A stretch of 64,000 nucleotides of DNA from an uncultured Lacinutrix sp. (GTDB lineage Bacteria; Bacteroidota; Bacteroidia; Flavobacteriales; Flavobacteriaceae). The position numbers and the translations under genes are program-made. The stretch lies in contig NZ_CANMRQ010000002.1 of the NCBI RefSeq assembly GCF_947500325.1, forward strand, positions 434,001-498,000, in the 5' to 3' direction. Shown here one piece after another: positions 54,201-61,664 of the stretch. Below the pieces are notes generated by a model. The model had not been told where the DNA came from. It saw only the letters and a program-made list of their open reading frames with translations, and ran no database searches. How positions within the stretch are numbered: the first letter of the stretch is position 1; every line of letters starts with the position of its first letter.

Positions 54201-56680
54201 AATTTCAACAACTTAAAGAGAGTGGAAAAATTGATCAAATGACGCAAAAGGTAGATAAGGCAGTTAAGCGCCTTAATTTTACTTTGGAATATGTTGTTGG
54301 ATTGTTTACGAGCTTATGGGAGGCTTTAGATTGGAATGACTTCTTAAACCCTTTTGAAGTTTTTGCTAGAATTGTGGCTACGTTTGGAGATCCGGTTATT
54401 CGACTTGTTCGTTTTGTAATTACTATTGTCCAAATTGTTGTTGAATTGTTGTTAATCGCAATGAATTTCCCATTCGAAACGGTCAATAATATTATTCAAC
54501 GTTCTTTAGAAGCCTTTGGAAATATTAAGCGAGATCCTATAGGTTTTCTAAAAAATATTTTACGTGGAATTAAACAAGGATTTACTCAATTTTTCGATAA
54601 TATTTTAAAACACCTTATGTCTGGTTTAGCCAATTGGTTATTTGGTTCTTTAGGAGAATTAGGTATCCAAATGCCTCCAGATTTAAGTTTTAAGAGTATT
54701 CTAAACCTTATTATGCAGATTCTAGGGATCAGTATAGAGCATATTATGGAACGTGTTTGGCTTAAATTAACAGAGCAGATTGGTGCAGAAAAAGTAGCTA
54801 AAATTAGAGGAGCTATTGATAAGTTAACGGGTATTTGGACCTTTATTAAAGATGTAATGGATAGAGGGCCAATTGCAATTTGGGAATTTGTACAAGAGAA
54901 ACTTAGTGAATTATGGAATATAGTTTTAGCTGCTGCTAGAAACTGGATTATGACTCGAATTATCGCAAGCGTAACAACTAAACTGTTGAGTATGTTAGAT
55001 CCTACAGGTATTATGGCAGTTATTAATAGTGTAATTGGTATTTATAGAGCTATACAGTCGTTTATTGAACAGTTAAGAGCAATGCTTGAAATATTAAACT
55101 CTTTTGTAAATGGTATTGCAGAGATAGCGGCTGGAAATGTACAAGCCGCTGCCGATTATCTAGAAGGTGCTATGGCAAGAGGTATTCCAGTATTAATTGG
55201 TTTCCTTGCGAATCAAGTTGGTTTAGGAGGTATTGGTAGGCGTATAGCCGAAATTATAACCAGTGTGCGTGTAAAAATAACAGAAGGAATAGATTGGTTA
55301 GTAGCTAAGGCATTACGAATAGGGAGGCCAATTATAGATGGCGTAATTCGAGTAATAGAATTTGGTGAAAGAGTCGTAGGGGGAATAAGGGCTGCATTTG
55401 GGTCTATATTTGGATTCACCGCAGGAGGAGAGTCACATCGTCTTTGGGTAGAAAATAGTGCTGGTTCAACTCGTATTAAAGTAGCTAGTACTCCAATGAA
55501 TTTGGATGCTAAAATTAATGAATGGAGAGAAGCTGCCAATGGAGATTCACAAAAAACTGCAGCGATTAATGAAGTTGAAACGGAGCATAGTATTGCAACT
55601 CAAAAGGCAAATGCTCTTGTTCTTGCTGATCAAGCTAATGATGAACAAAGGGTTACTACAGCTCAAACAGAATTAGACTCTCAAATGAACATATTAAAAA
55701 CTAAAGTTATGGTGGTATTTAATTTAATGCCAGAACTTATAGGAGATAATATAGAGTTGTATTTAAGTGGTAGTGTTGGTTCTGTATTCTTGAATGGTTC
55801 TGGAGCGTTAAATCAACAAGGTATTGAGCTACAGACTAACCTTAGAGGAAAAGGTTATGCTGTTATAGGTAAAACAAGTGAAAGAAGAAGCCATATTAGA
55901 AGAACTGGAGGTACATCTAATCAAGCTTATCATTTTGATAATGATGGGAAATTACAGATAGGTAGTAGTAGCGGAAATCACGAAGAGTATCAAATATCAA
56001 ATATAGATTTTATGGATTTTGAAGGAGATACTAGAGATGCATTTAAAATTAATATAACAACTCAAAATGGTAATAGTTTTGAAGCTTCATTAATGGAGAA
56101 TGAATTAGAAACTACTACGCAAACTAATGTCGAAGAGCAAGAAATAATTGGTAGAGGCTTGGCAAGACAAAGAGACACAGGTGTTTCTGGAAGATCAAGA
56201 ATGAATTCAACTACAGCCACAGGATTGCATAGGGCTCATTTAATAGCAAACAGATTTCAAGGCCCAGGAGAAGCTCAATCGTTAAATATTATTTTAACGA
56301 GCCCTACTTTTAATACCAGAACAATGGCTGATGTAGAAAATTCGATAAGTGATTGGATTGGAGATAGAATTGAAACAAATAGAGATAGAGGTACTTTACA
56401 TGAGAATAGTATTTTGAGGTTCACAATGAAGGTGAAAGCGACCTTAGAATTTAATGAAGGAAGATCGTTAGCTAGGTCAATATTTAATAATCTAATTGCT
56501 AATCAATTTATCGAAGGTGAAATAAATGAAACCGAAATGATGAATCAAATTTTTGAAAAATTAATGCAAGAATCAAATACTTCAGGAACTGGAGATGGTT
56601 TTAGAAGGCAAACTAGAAAAGTAGAATATTTTGTAGATAGTAGTAAAAGAGCAGAAATTGGACCAGATTCTAATATATAG
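51269..56680 (+). CDS. Giant multidomain DUF4157 (eCIScore) cargo: hydrolase, helical repeats and nuclease
   Basis: The 1803-residue protein starts with TTG 51269 (no ATG within 67 codons and a stop 21 bases upstream). Residues about 43-68 carry the KPDDSYEKEADAVAESV leader and 192-268 the DUF4157 core with HELTH (257-261). Residues about 290-485 form a CHAP/NlpC-like domain with C387 in PSWCGIFAFW, H437 in HYGLVVG and N454 in SVNGNT. Three ~141-residue repeats follow (near 657, 799 and 940, each with G-x-DP-x-(S/T)-G), then amphipathic helices to about 1380 and an HRLWVE pretoxin motif. The C-terminal nuclease-like domain has GLHRAHLIANRF (H1657), N1673 and a DVEN motif, resembling Endonuclease_NS_2. 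About 18 short [IVL]Q[RA][KMQ]-type motifs stud the N-terminal third. It is probably loaded into the tube and injected. Confidence 0.75.
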   Translation: MFSKADKTVKPSVKLQRKTEQSFFGSQKEQRVSAPESTFFKPAVQAKLRVNKPDDSYEKEADAVAESVVNMPEPQKQPNITIGLPDVQRMEETKDEEEETLQMSSMTIQRMVEEEQEDNTSIQAKQISFIQRDVNDINPSSNEEDETVQTYSSERPTMYHSDVIQRSGRGPPAGAGQFQSQLHNSTSGGQPMAKPVGNFMSSRFGADFSTVRIHTDTSAQQMSKQVNAHAFTYGNHIYFNSGKYDPDSKSGQTLLAHELTHTIQQGASPVYSNVQRKHNFTAVQRKSILQRQGAPQLTKAVELAEAEQGKVIANKEGADGYRYGWERLMEYFETTFGKDKIVSQPTGEKNIVPKQSIKKKSEFYGAVVEADADKNGKGMRDVMPSWCGIFAFWALNKSGIPMPKWQLGESFIPPEAAYPSGHIPKPGDIAYKEERSHYGLVVGMEGANRVKSVNGNTAGDDHMGGEIQVQTHDLSNWHAFFNPLVAKTGNLRDPSEGDKDTEPKTFKELRKLKYNVSRKAENENEEEDIQAKSENPQKGKEEEEVVQAKQEVNEKDNEEEAIQRSEIGGAGGFASKGIEMESDDSSGFIQTKAESTPAMQIRNKSPGKLIQGGWLGDAWDAVSGLASDVADLIEEGLDAAKNWLLDKVRDFVVEIPGYTLLSYILGYDPITGRGVNKTPITLLDAVLDIIPIGGAMVKWVLEYFEAINPVADWLFESVQRFSDLIASVESRFENFWNRLSIDDVANPEQVMNNVANLFQSIVTDIVDFVAEVGGDFLTMVKDIAISTLVTFVKEYFPDAYDLLVLLLGEDPISGEQVAFNGTNILNAALKVLGERGAQIKSQMLENGIFIKCVEWIDRSIGLVQDIISDVGNIFSTVWELITFDSLFSPIETFTEIAQAFLTPINRIIDFFTDAMIILIGILREALLERLSNYAKETRGYFLITVLIGRDPFSGKRVLRNTENMIHGFFSLMEGGEAQFQQLKESGKIDQMTQKVDKAVKRLNFTLEYVVGLFTSLWEALDWNDFLNPFEVFARIVATFGDPVIRLVRFVITIVQIVVELLLIAMNFPFETVNNIIQRSLEAFGNIKRDPIGFLKNILRGIKQGFTQFFDNILKHLMSGLANWLFGSLGELGIQMPPDLSFKSILNLIMQILGISIEHIMERVWLKLTEQIGAEKVAKIRGAIDKLTGIWTFIKDVMDRGPIAIWEFVQEKLSELWNIVLAAARNWIMTRIIASVTTKLLSMLDPTGIMAVINSVIGIYRAIQSFIEQLRAMLEILNSFVNGIAEIAAGNVQAAADYLEGAMARGIPVLIGFLANQVGLGGIGRRIAEIITSVRVKITEGIDWLVAKALRIGRPIIDGVIRVIEFGERVVGGIRAAFGSIFGFTAGGESHRLWVENSAGSTRIKVASTPMNLDAKINEWREAANGDSQKTAAINEVETEHSIATQKANALVLADQANDEQRVTTAQTELDSQMNILKTKVMVVFNLMPELIGDNIELYLSGSVGSVFLNGSGALNQQGIELQTNLRGKGYAVIGKTSERRSHIRRTGGTSNQAYHFDNDGKLQIGSSSGNHEEYQISNIDFMDFEGDTRDAFKINITTQNGNSFEASLMENELETTTQTNVEEQEIIGRGLARQRDTGVSGRSRMNSTTATGLHRAHLIANRFQGPGEAQSLNIILTSPTFNTRTMADVENSISDWIGDRIETNRDRGTLHENSILRFTMKVKATLEFNEGRSLARSIFNNLIANQFIEGEINETEMMNQIFEKLMQESNTSGTGDGFRRQTRKVEYFVDSSKRAEIGPDSNI

Positions 56681-56701
56681 TATTATTTAATAAATTATAT
56701 C

Positions 56702-57871
56702 ATGAAAAATAAATCATCAAACCAAAGACGGAGAATAAGGCGTCAAAAACCGGCACAGAAGCAAGTGCAAAACGATAATTTCTTTGAATCACAAGTACAG
56801 CGCAAATGTGAAAAATGTGAAGATGAAGAAAAGAAAGGCGTTCAAAAAAAATCTAATGGAGAAACCAAAGGATCTAGTAAAAGTTTTTTTGGACATTATA
56901 TGAATAACATAGGAAGTAAAGGAAATGGTATGTCTATACAAAATAGAGCTTTTTTCGAGGGGAAAATGCAAGATAATTTTGGGGATGTAAAGTTGCACAA
57001 GGATAAAGAAGCCGCTAGTGCAGCCAAAGAAATTGGAGCTAAAGCATTCACTTATAAAAACCATATAGTACTAAATAAAGCTCATTTTGAAGCGGGAAGT
57101 ATAGAAGAAAAAAAGTTAATGGCACATGAATTAAAACATGTTCAACAACAAAAAAACGGAAGGCATGTTATTCAAATGATGCCTGAAGAAGAAAGTACTG
57201 AACCTACTAAAGAAGAAAACGAACAGCAAACTAAAGAAGAAGATGTTCAGGAAGCTTCAGAGGCAGATAACGTGATGATGGAAAAAGAAGCCGAACAGGA
57301 AGAAGAACGTATTATGACTCCTGAGTCTGTACCAGATTTTCAAACCTTTGGTATGCAAACAACCAAAAGAGTATATGCCAATTCAGTCACATTTGAAGGA
57401 AGCACAGATGCGACATTTGATGGAGGTATTGGATCTACTCGAAATTTAACAAGAACACCAAGTGAAGATTGTGTTGGATGTGCAGAGAATGATTGTTATC
57501 ATTATACAGGGCAATTACAAATAGACTATCATGTTGCTACTAGTGTTACATTGCCAGATGTACCGGAAGGATTAACAGATTGTCAACATGAACGTGTTAG
57601 AAATGCAATTGATAATGTGTTGGCACCACATGAACAAGATCATGTGACGGCTTTTAACCAGTATAATGGCACTGTGACTTTAGCTATAGATTATACTGGC
57701 TGTAGTGCTGGAATTCAGGAATTTGTGCAGCAATTACATGAAACTAATGAGGTAGCTCGTAAATCTTCAGCGCAGAGTGCTAGCGATGCGTTAGATCCTT
57801 TTCATATTTCGGTAGATATGGATTGTGAAGACCAAACATCAGCTGCGCCTCCTGAAGAACCAGTAGATTAA
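56702..57871 (+). CDS. Second DUF4157 (eCIScore) cargo with DUF922-like HExxH domain
   Basis: The 389-residue protein opens with basic residues and QVQRKCEKCEDEE/GVQKK motifs. A DUF4157 core follows (FGDVKLHKDKEAASAAKEIGAKAFTYKNHIVLNK, with HELKH at 142-146) and then an acidic linker. The C-terminal ~200 residues contain Cys pairs (DCVGCAENDCYHY, LTDCQHE) and a second zinc motif, HEQDH at 310-314 in the setting LAPHEQDHVTAFNQY. That arrangement resembles DUF922-type predicted metalloproteases. It is a second likely toxin or effector, and the DUF4157 core marks it for eCIS loading. No immunity gene is adjacent. Confidence 0.7.
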   Translation: MKNKSSNQRRRIRRQKPAQKQVQNDNFFESQVQRKCEKCEDEEKKGVQKKSNGETKGSSKSFFGHYMNNIGSKGNGMSIQNRAFFEGKMQDNFGDVKLHKDKEAASAAKEIGAKAFTYKNHIVLNKAHFEAGSIEEKKLMAHELKHVQQQKNGRHVIQMMPEEESTEPTKEENEQQTKEEDVQEASEADNVMMEKEAEQEEERIMTPESVPDFQTFGMQTTKRVYANSVTFEGSTDATFDGGIGSTRNLTRTPSEDCVGCAENDCYHYTGQLQIDYHVATSVTLPDVPEGLTDCQHERVRNAIDNVLAPHEQDHVTAFNQYNGTVTLAIDYTGCSAGIQEFVQQLHETNEVARKSSAQSASDALDPFHISVDMDCEDQTSAAPPEEPVD

Positions 57872-57976
57872 AAGTTAATCTGTTTGTTTACAGTTGAATA
57901 TACTGTATCTTAACATTGTAAACTTCAATTGAATGATTGTAAAATATTCGTTAACGAACTTTTTTAATTAAAAAAA

Positions 57977-59332
57977 ATGAAAACCGTCAAAAATAATGTA
58001 AAACCTATTACTATTCCGAGAAATAAATTTGATGCATGTATTAAAGGAATGAGCGAATTAATTATTCATCGTATTACTGCTGAAAATAATTCATCAAATT
58101 TAGATTTAGAGTCTAGTATAAATGAAGAATTTAGTATTGGGATGAATGCGCTATTACAACTTGAAGATGGATTTTCTTTGGCTGAAAAAATAATTCTTCT
58201 TTTAGCAGTACTACCACATATACAGCCTGGATTTGTAGAAAAATTAATGAGTCAAGTGTTACCAAATGGAGGTGAATTTGTTGCATTTGGAGGAGTTAAA
58301 GGGCAACAATATCGTGGTATAATGCCTACAGGGGAAACCGCACTTTATATTTTAGCAGGAACTAATATTGAGGAGCGATTAAAATACCAGCAATTATTTA
58401 ATAGTGATTGTTTATTTGCAATTCATGGTTTACTTCAATTACATGGTGCGGCACCAGGAGAACCAATTATGAGTGGAAAATTAATTCCAGATCCAGATTG
58501 GTTAGAAAAAATATTACTAGGTAAAGAATCTGCTCCAGTATATAGTGTTGAATTTCCAGCTAGAAAAATTCAAACTGAAATGTTATGGGAAGATTTGGTT
58601 TTACATCCACAAACATTAGAACAAATTAATGATATTCAAATATGGATGGAGTATAATCAACATGTTTTGAAAGATGTCTCCTTTGGAAGAAAAATAAAAC
58701 CAGGCTATCGCGTATTGTTTTATGGGCAAGCTGGTACCGGGAAAACCCTTACAGCTTCTTTACTGGGTAAAAAATTCGATATTCCTGTTTATAGAATTGA
58801 TTTGTCTTTGGTGGTTTCAAAATATATTGGTGAGACAGAAAAACATATAGAAATGGTTTTTAATAGAGCCGAACGAAAAAACTGGATCCTCTTTTTTGAT
58901 GAAGCAGATGCTCTCTTTGGAAAACGAACAAGTGTCCAAAGTTCAAATGATAAATTTGCGAATCAAGAAGTTTCGTATTTATTACAAAGAATAGAAGATT
59001 TTAAAGGGTTGCTTATTTTGGCTTCAAATTTCAAGAATAATATAGATGATGCTTTTCTTAGGCGTTTTCATAATATTATTCACTTCCCTATTCCTGGAGC
59101 GAGCGAAAGGTATAAATTATGGACACAGAGTATTCCACAAGACATGTTTTTAAAAACAGAAATAGATTGGAAAGCAATTGCAGAAAAATATGAAATGACA
59201 GGAGCAGAAATTATTAATGTTATGTATTATGCATCTCTAAGAGCATATGCTAAAAAAAGTAATGCTTTAAAGTTAGAGGATATTTATAGTAGCATAAAAA
59301 AAGAATTTGCAAAACAGGATAAAATTCTGTGA
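57977..59332 (+). CDS. AAA+ ATPase of the eCIS (Pvc15/Afp15-like)
   Basis: The 451-residue protein has a variable N-terminal ~220 residues and a C-terminal AAA+ domain. Walker A is GQAGTGKT (250-257), Walker B LFFDEADALFG (D308, E309), followed by FANQEVSYLLQRIEDF and the arginine-finger region DDAFLRRFHNIIHFPIP. Afp15/Pvc15 ATPases are associated with assembly or cargo loading in every known eCIS. It is the last gene of the locus and is followed by a strong terminator. The 105 bases before it hold no gene and no clear promoter. Confidence 0.9.
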   Translation: MKTVKNNVKPITIPRNKFDACIKGMSELIIHRITAENNSSNLDLESSINEEFSIGMNALLQLEDGFSLAEKIILLLAVLPHIQPGFVEKLMSQVLPNGGEFVAFGGVKGQQYRGIMPTGETALYILAGTNIEERLKYQQLFNSDCLFAIHGLLQLHGAAPGEPIMSGKLIPDPDWLEKILLGKESAPVYSVEFPARKIQTEMLWEDLVLHPQTLEQINDIQIWMEYNQHVLKDVSFGRKIKPGYRVLFYGQAGTGKTLTASLLGKKFDIPVYRIDLSLVVSKYIGETEKHIEMVFNRAERKNWILFFDEADALFGKRTSVQSSNDKFANQEVSYLLQRIEDFKGLLILASNFKNNIDDAFLRRFHNIIHFPIPGASERYKLWTQSIPQDMFLKTEIDWKAIAEKYEMTGAEIINVMYYASLRAYAKKSNALKLEDIYSSIKKEFAKQDKIL

Positions 59333-59393
59333 TATTGGTAGTTTTATAAGTGTTCATAATTATATTATATCTAACTATCATTATAGAAAACCA

Positions 59394-59422
59394 AAAAACC
59401 CGATCAATTTGATCGGGTTTTT
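59394..59422. terminator. Bidirectional terminator between the eCIS locus and tRNA-Phe
   Basis: AAAAACCCGATC (59394-59405) and GATCGGGTTTTT (59411-59422) form a perfect 12-bp stem with a 5-base loop. It serves both the plus-strand ATPase gene and the minus-strand tRNA gene. Confidence 0.9.
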
Positions 59423-59424
59423 AG

Positions 59425-59500
59425 TGGTGGTGCCTCCAGGAATCGAACCAGGGACACAAGGATTTTCAGTCCTTTGCTCTACCAACTGAGCTAAGGCACC
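59425..59500 (-). tRNA. tRNA-Phe (GAA anticodon)
   Basis: Read on the minus strand, the 76-base sequence starts GGTGCCTTAGCTCAG and has D-arm GTTGGTAGAGC, anticodon stem-loop GGACTGAAAATCC with GAA, T-arm GGTTCGATTCC and acceptor 3' end AGGCACC followed by A and an encoded CCA. All four arms pair. It sits directly after the eCIS locus, in the place where mobile islands often attach, although no integrase or attachment-site duplicate was seen in the window. Confidence 0.95.
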
Positions 59501-59558
59501 AGTTGCATAAAAATGCGAGTGCAAATATAGTTTCAATTTTAATACTTGCAAAAGAAAA

Positions 59559-59590
59559 TTTGTAAAATTTCATTTTGTAAATTAGCTTTT
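59559..59590 (+). promoter_or_regulatory. Candidate promoter of coaX
   Basis: TTTG at 59559-59562 and TAGCTTTT at 59583-59590 (consensus TAnnTTTG, last base off) are 20 bases apart, as in Bacteroidota promoters. They lie just upstream of the coaX ATG at 59604. Confidence 0.35.
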
Positions 59591-59603
59591 TTCAATTTAG
59601 ACT

Positions 59604-60332
59604 ATGAATTTAATCATTGATGTAGGTAATACGTATACTAAACTAGCTGTTTTTAAGCGTGATAAGATAAAAGACAAAGAAAGAGTTAAAACCAAAAAAA
59701 TTATTGAAGTAATTGAAAAACTTCAAGAAAAATATGACGATTTAAAGGTTGGTATCGTTTCTTCTGTTGGAAAACTTGATCAAAAAACGCTAGATTTTTT
59801 AGAAAAAAACCTACAATTAACCATTTTAAGTCATAAAACAAGAATACCATTTACTAATTTATACGGTACTCCAAAAACATTAGGAATTGATAGAATAGCT
59901 TTAGTTTGCGCTTCAGTAGAACAATTTCCAAATGAAAATGTATTAATTATTGATGCGGGTACATGTATTACTTTCGATTTTATAAATCATAAAAACGAAT
60001 ACTTAGGAGGCGCTATTTCACCAGGAATTAGAATGCGTTATAAAGCTATGCATAATCAAACAGCCAATTTACCGTTATTAAAAACAGAAGTTCCAAAAAC
60101 TATTGTTGGAAACTCTACGGCAAGTTCAATGCATTCAGGAGTTGTTAACGGAGTTTTAAGAGAAATAGATGGTAATATTGAACAGTATGTTAAAGAATTT
60201 GGAGATTTAACAATTATTTTAACAGGAGGAGATGCTAAAATGTTGTCTAAACAATTAAAAAGTAGCATATTTGCGAACTCGAATTTCCTTTTAGAGGGAT
60301 TGAATTTTATTTTACAATATAATACACACTAA
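59604..60332 (+). CDS. coaX: Type III pantothenate kinase
   Basis: The 242-residue protein has the CoaX signatures: LIIDVGNTYTKLAVF at the N-terminus, GTPKTLGIDRIAL, LIIDAGTCITFDFI and GGAISPGIRMRYKAMHNQTANLP. It phosphorylates pantothenate in the first step of coenzyme A synthesis. The length is normal. It starts a plus-strand run into the barrel, TPR and lptC genes, the usual flavobacterial order. The next ATG overlaps its last base (TAATG). Confidence 0.95.
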   Translation: MNLIIDVGNTYTKLAVFKRDKIKDKERVKTKKIIEVIEKLQEKYDDLKVGIVSSVGKLDQKTLDFLEKNLQLTILSHKTRIPFTNLYGTPKTLGIDRIALVCASVEQFPNENVLIIDAGTCITFDFINHKNEYLGGAISPGIRMRYKAMHNQTANLPLLKTEVPKTIVGNSTASSMHSGVVNGVLREIDGNIEQYVKEFGDLTIILTGGDAKMLSKQLKSSIFANSNFLLEGLNFILQYNTH

Positions 60333-61645
60333 TGATAAAAAAACTTGTATTAGTTTTTATTGCATTATTTGCAATTCAAAGTTACGCCCAAGAAGGGACA
60401 GCATCTCCTTATTCTTTTTATGGAATAGGATCTTTAAAATTTAAAGGGACAGTGGAGAATGGAAGCATGGGTGGATTGAGCATCTATAAAGATAGTATTC
60501 ATGTGAATTTAAGGAACCCAGCTACTTATGCTGAAAATAATTTGTCGATCTTTCCATTTAACGGAGAAAGTAGACCTGTGAAATTTGCTGTTGGAGCAAG
60601 TACAACTTCTACTAATTTAGAAAGTAATTCTGGAGAGGCTAAAGTAAGTTCTACTACATTCGATTATTTGGCCTTATCTGTGCCTATAGGTAAATTAGGT
60701 TTTGGTTTTGGTTTATTGCCATATACTGCTGTTGGTTATAAGTTAGAAAATAGAAATAGCGATGGAGATTTAAATGAAAGATTTAGAGGAGAAGGCGGTT
60801 TGAATAAAGCATTTCTTTCAGTAGGTTATCAGTTTACAAAAAACTTTAGTGCTGGTATTGATGCTAATTATAATTTTGGAAACATTCAAAATAGTACTAT
60901 AGAATATAGATATAATAATGAAGGAGAGCCTTTACAATCTCAAACTCGTGAAAATAATCGTTCAGATTTAAGTGGTATAAATATTAATTTAGGCTTCCAT
61001 TATAAAGGTATGGTTACAGATAAATTAGAATTGCAATCTGCTTTTACTTATACTCCATCTAGTAGTTTAACATCTAAAAACACGCGTTCTTTTTCTACTA
61101 TTACAATCGATCCTTTAACAGGTTCAGAATTTGATATTGATACCATAGAAGGAGATTTAACGTCTTCTGGTCTAGACGAAACAGATTTAAAATTACCATC
61201 ACGTTTTTCTATTGGTGCTGGATTAGGAAAGCCTAACAAATGGTTTGCTGGTATAGAATATACTACTCAAAACACTAGTAAATTTTTTAATGAACTGTAT
61301 AATGATGGCGTCTCTAATTTTGAAAATGCATCAGGACTATCTATAGGAGGATTTTATATTCCTAAGTATAATAGTTTGTCAAGTTATTATAAAAGAGTAG
61401 TTTATAGAGCAGGTATGCGTTTTGAAAACACTGGTCTAAACATACAAAATCAGTCTATAAAAGAGTTTGGCATATCTTTTGGAGTAGGATTACCAGTTGG
61501 AAGATTATTCTCTAATACTAACTTAGGTTTCGAAATAGGAAACCGTGGTACAACAAGTGCTAATTTAATAAAAGAGAACTTTGTAAAATTCCAATTAAGT
61601 TTATCGTTAAACGACAGATGGTTTAACAAAAGAAAGTATGACTAA
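60332..61645 (+). CDS. Predicted outer-membrane beta-barrel protein
   Basis: A signal peptide (cleavage near SYAQEG) precedes a 415-residue beta-barrel pattern with alternating residues. SPYSFYGIGSLKFKGTVENGSMGGLSI is a segment typical of a FadL-like or Bacteroidota-specific barrel, with NFVKFQLSLSLNDRWF as the last strand before the terminal Lys/Arg/Tyr/Asp tail. It is conserved beside coaX and lptC in flavobacteria. A role in LPS or lipid handling at the outer membrane is suggested only by its neighbours. The start overlaps the coaX stop by one base. Confidence 0.65.
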   Translation: MIKKLVLVFIALFAIQSYAQEGTASPYSFYGIGSLKFKGTVENGSMGGLSIYKDSIHVNLRNPATYAENNLSIFPFNGESRPVKFAVGASTTSTNLESNSGEAKVSSTTFDYLALSVPIGKLGFGFGLLPYTAVGYKLENRNSDGDLNERFRGEGGLNKAFLSVGYQFTKNFSAGIDANYNFGNIQNSTIEYRYNNEGEPLQSQTRENNRSDLSGININLGFHYKGMVTDKLELQSAFTYTPSSSLTSKNTRSFSTITIDPLTGSEFDIDTIEGDLTSSGLDETDLKLPSRFSIGAGLGKPNKWFAGIEYTTQNTSKFFNELYNDGVSNFENASGLSIGGFYIPKYNSLSSYYKRVVYRAGMRFENTGLNIQNQSIKEFGISFGVGLPVGRLFSNTNLGFEIGNRGTTSANLIKENFVKFQLSLSLNDRWFNKRKYD

Positions 61646-61664
61646 CAGAGTAAAATTTAATATT

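Noticed and set aside
31151-59332. Prophage, R-type pyocin or type VI secretion system
   Set aside because: No capsid, terminase, lysis, integrase, or TssJLM genes, while DUF4255, DUF5908, CIS_TMP-like, eCIScore and Pvc15-like genes are all present.
59307-59489. Plus-strand ORF of 60 codons ending in a VVPPGIEPGTQGFSVLCSTN-like peptide
   Set aside because: It is the antisense reading of the tRNA-Phe gene, a well-known false protein.
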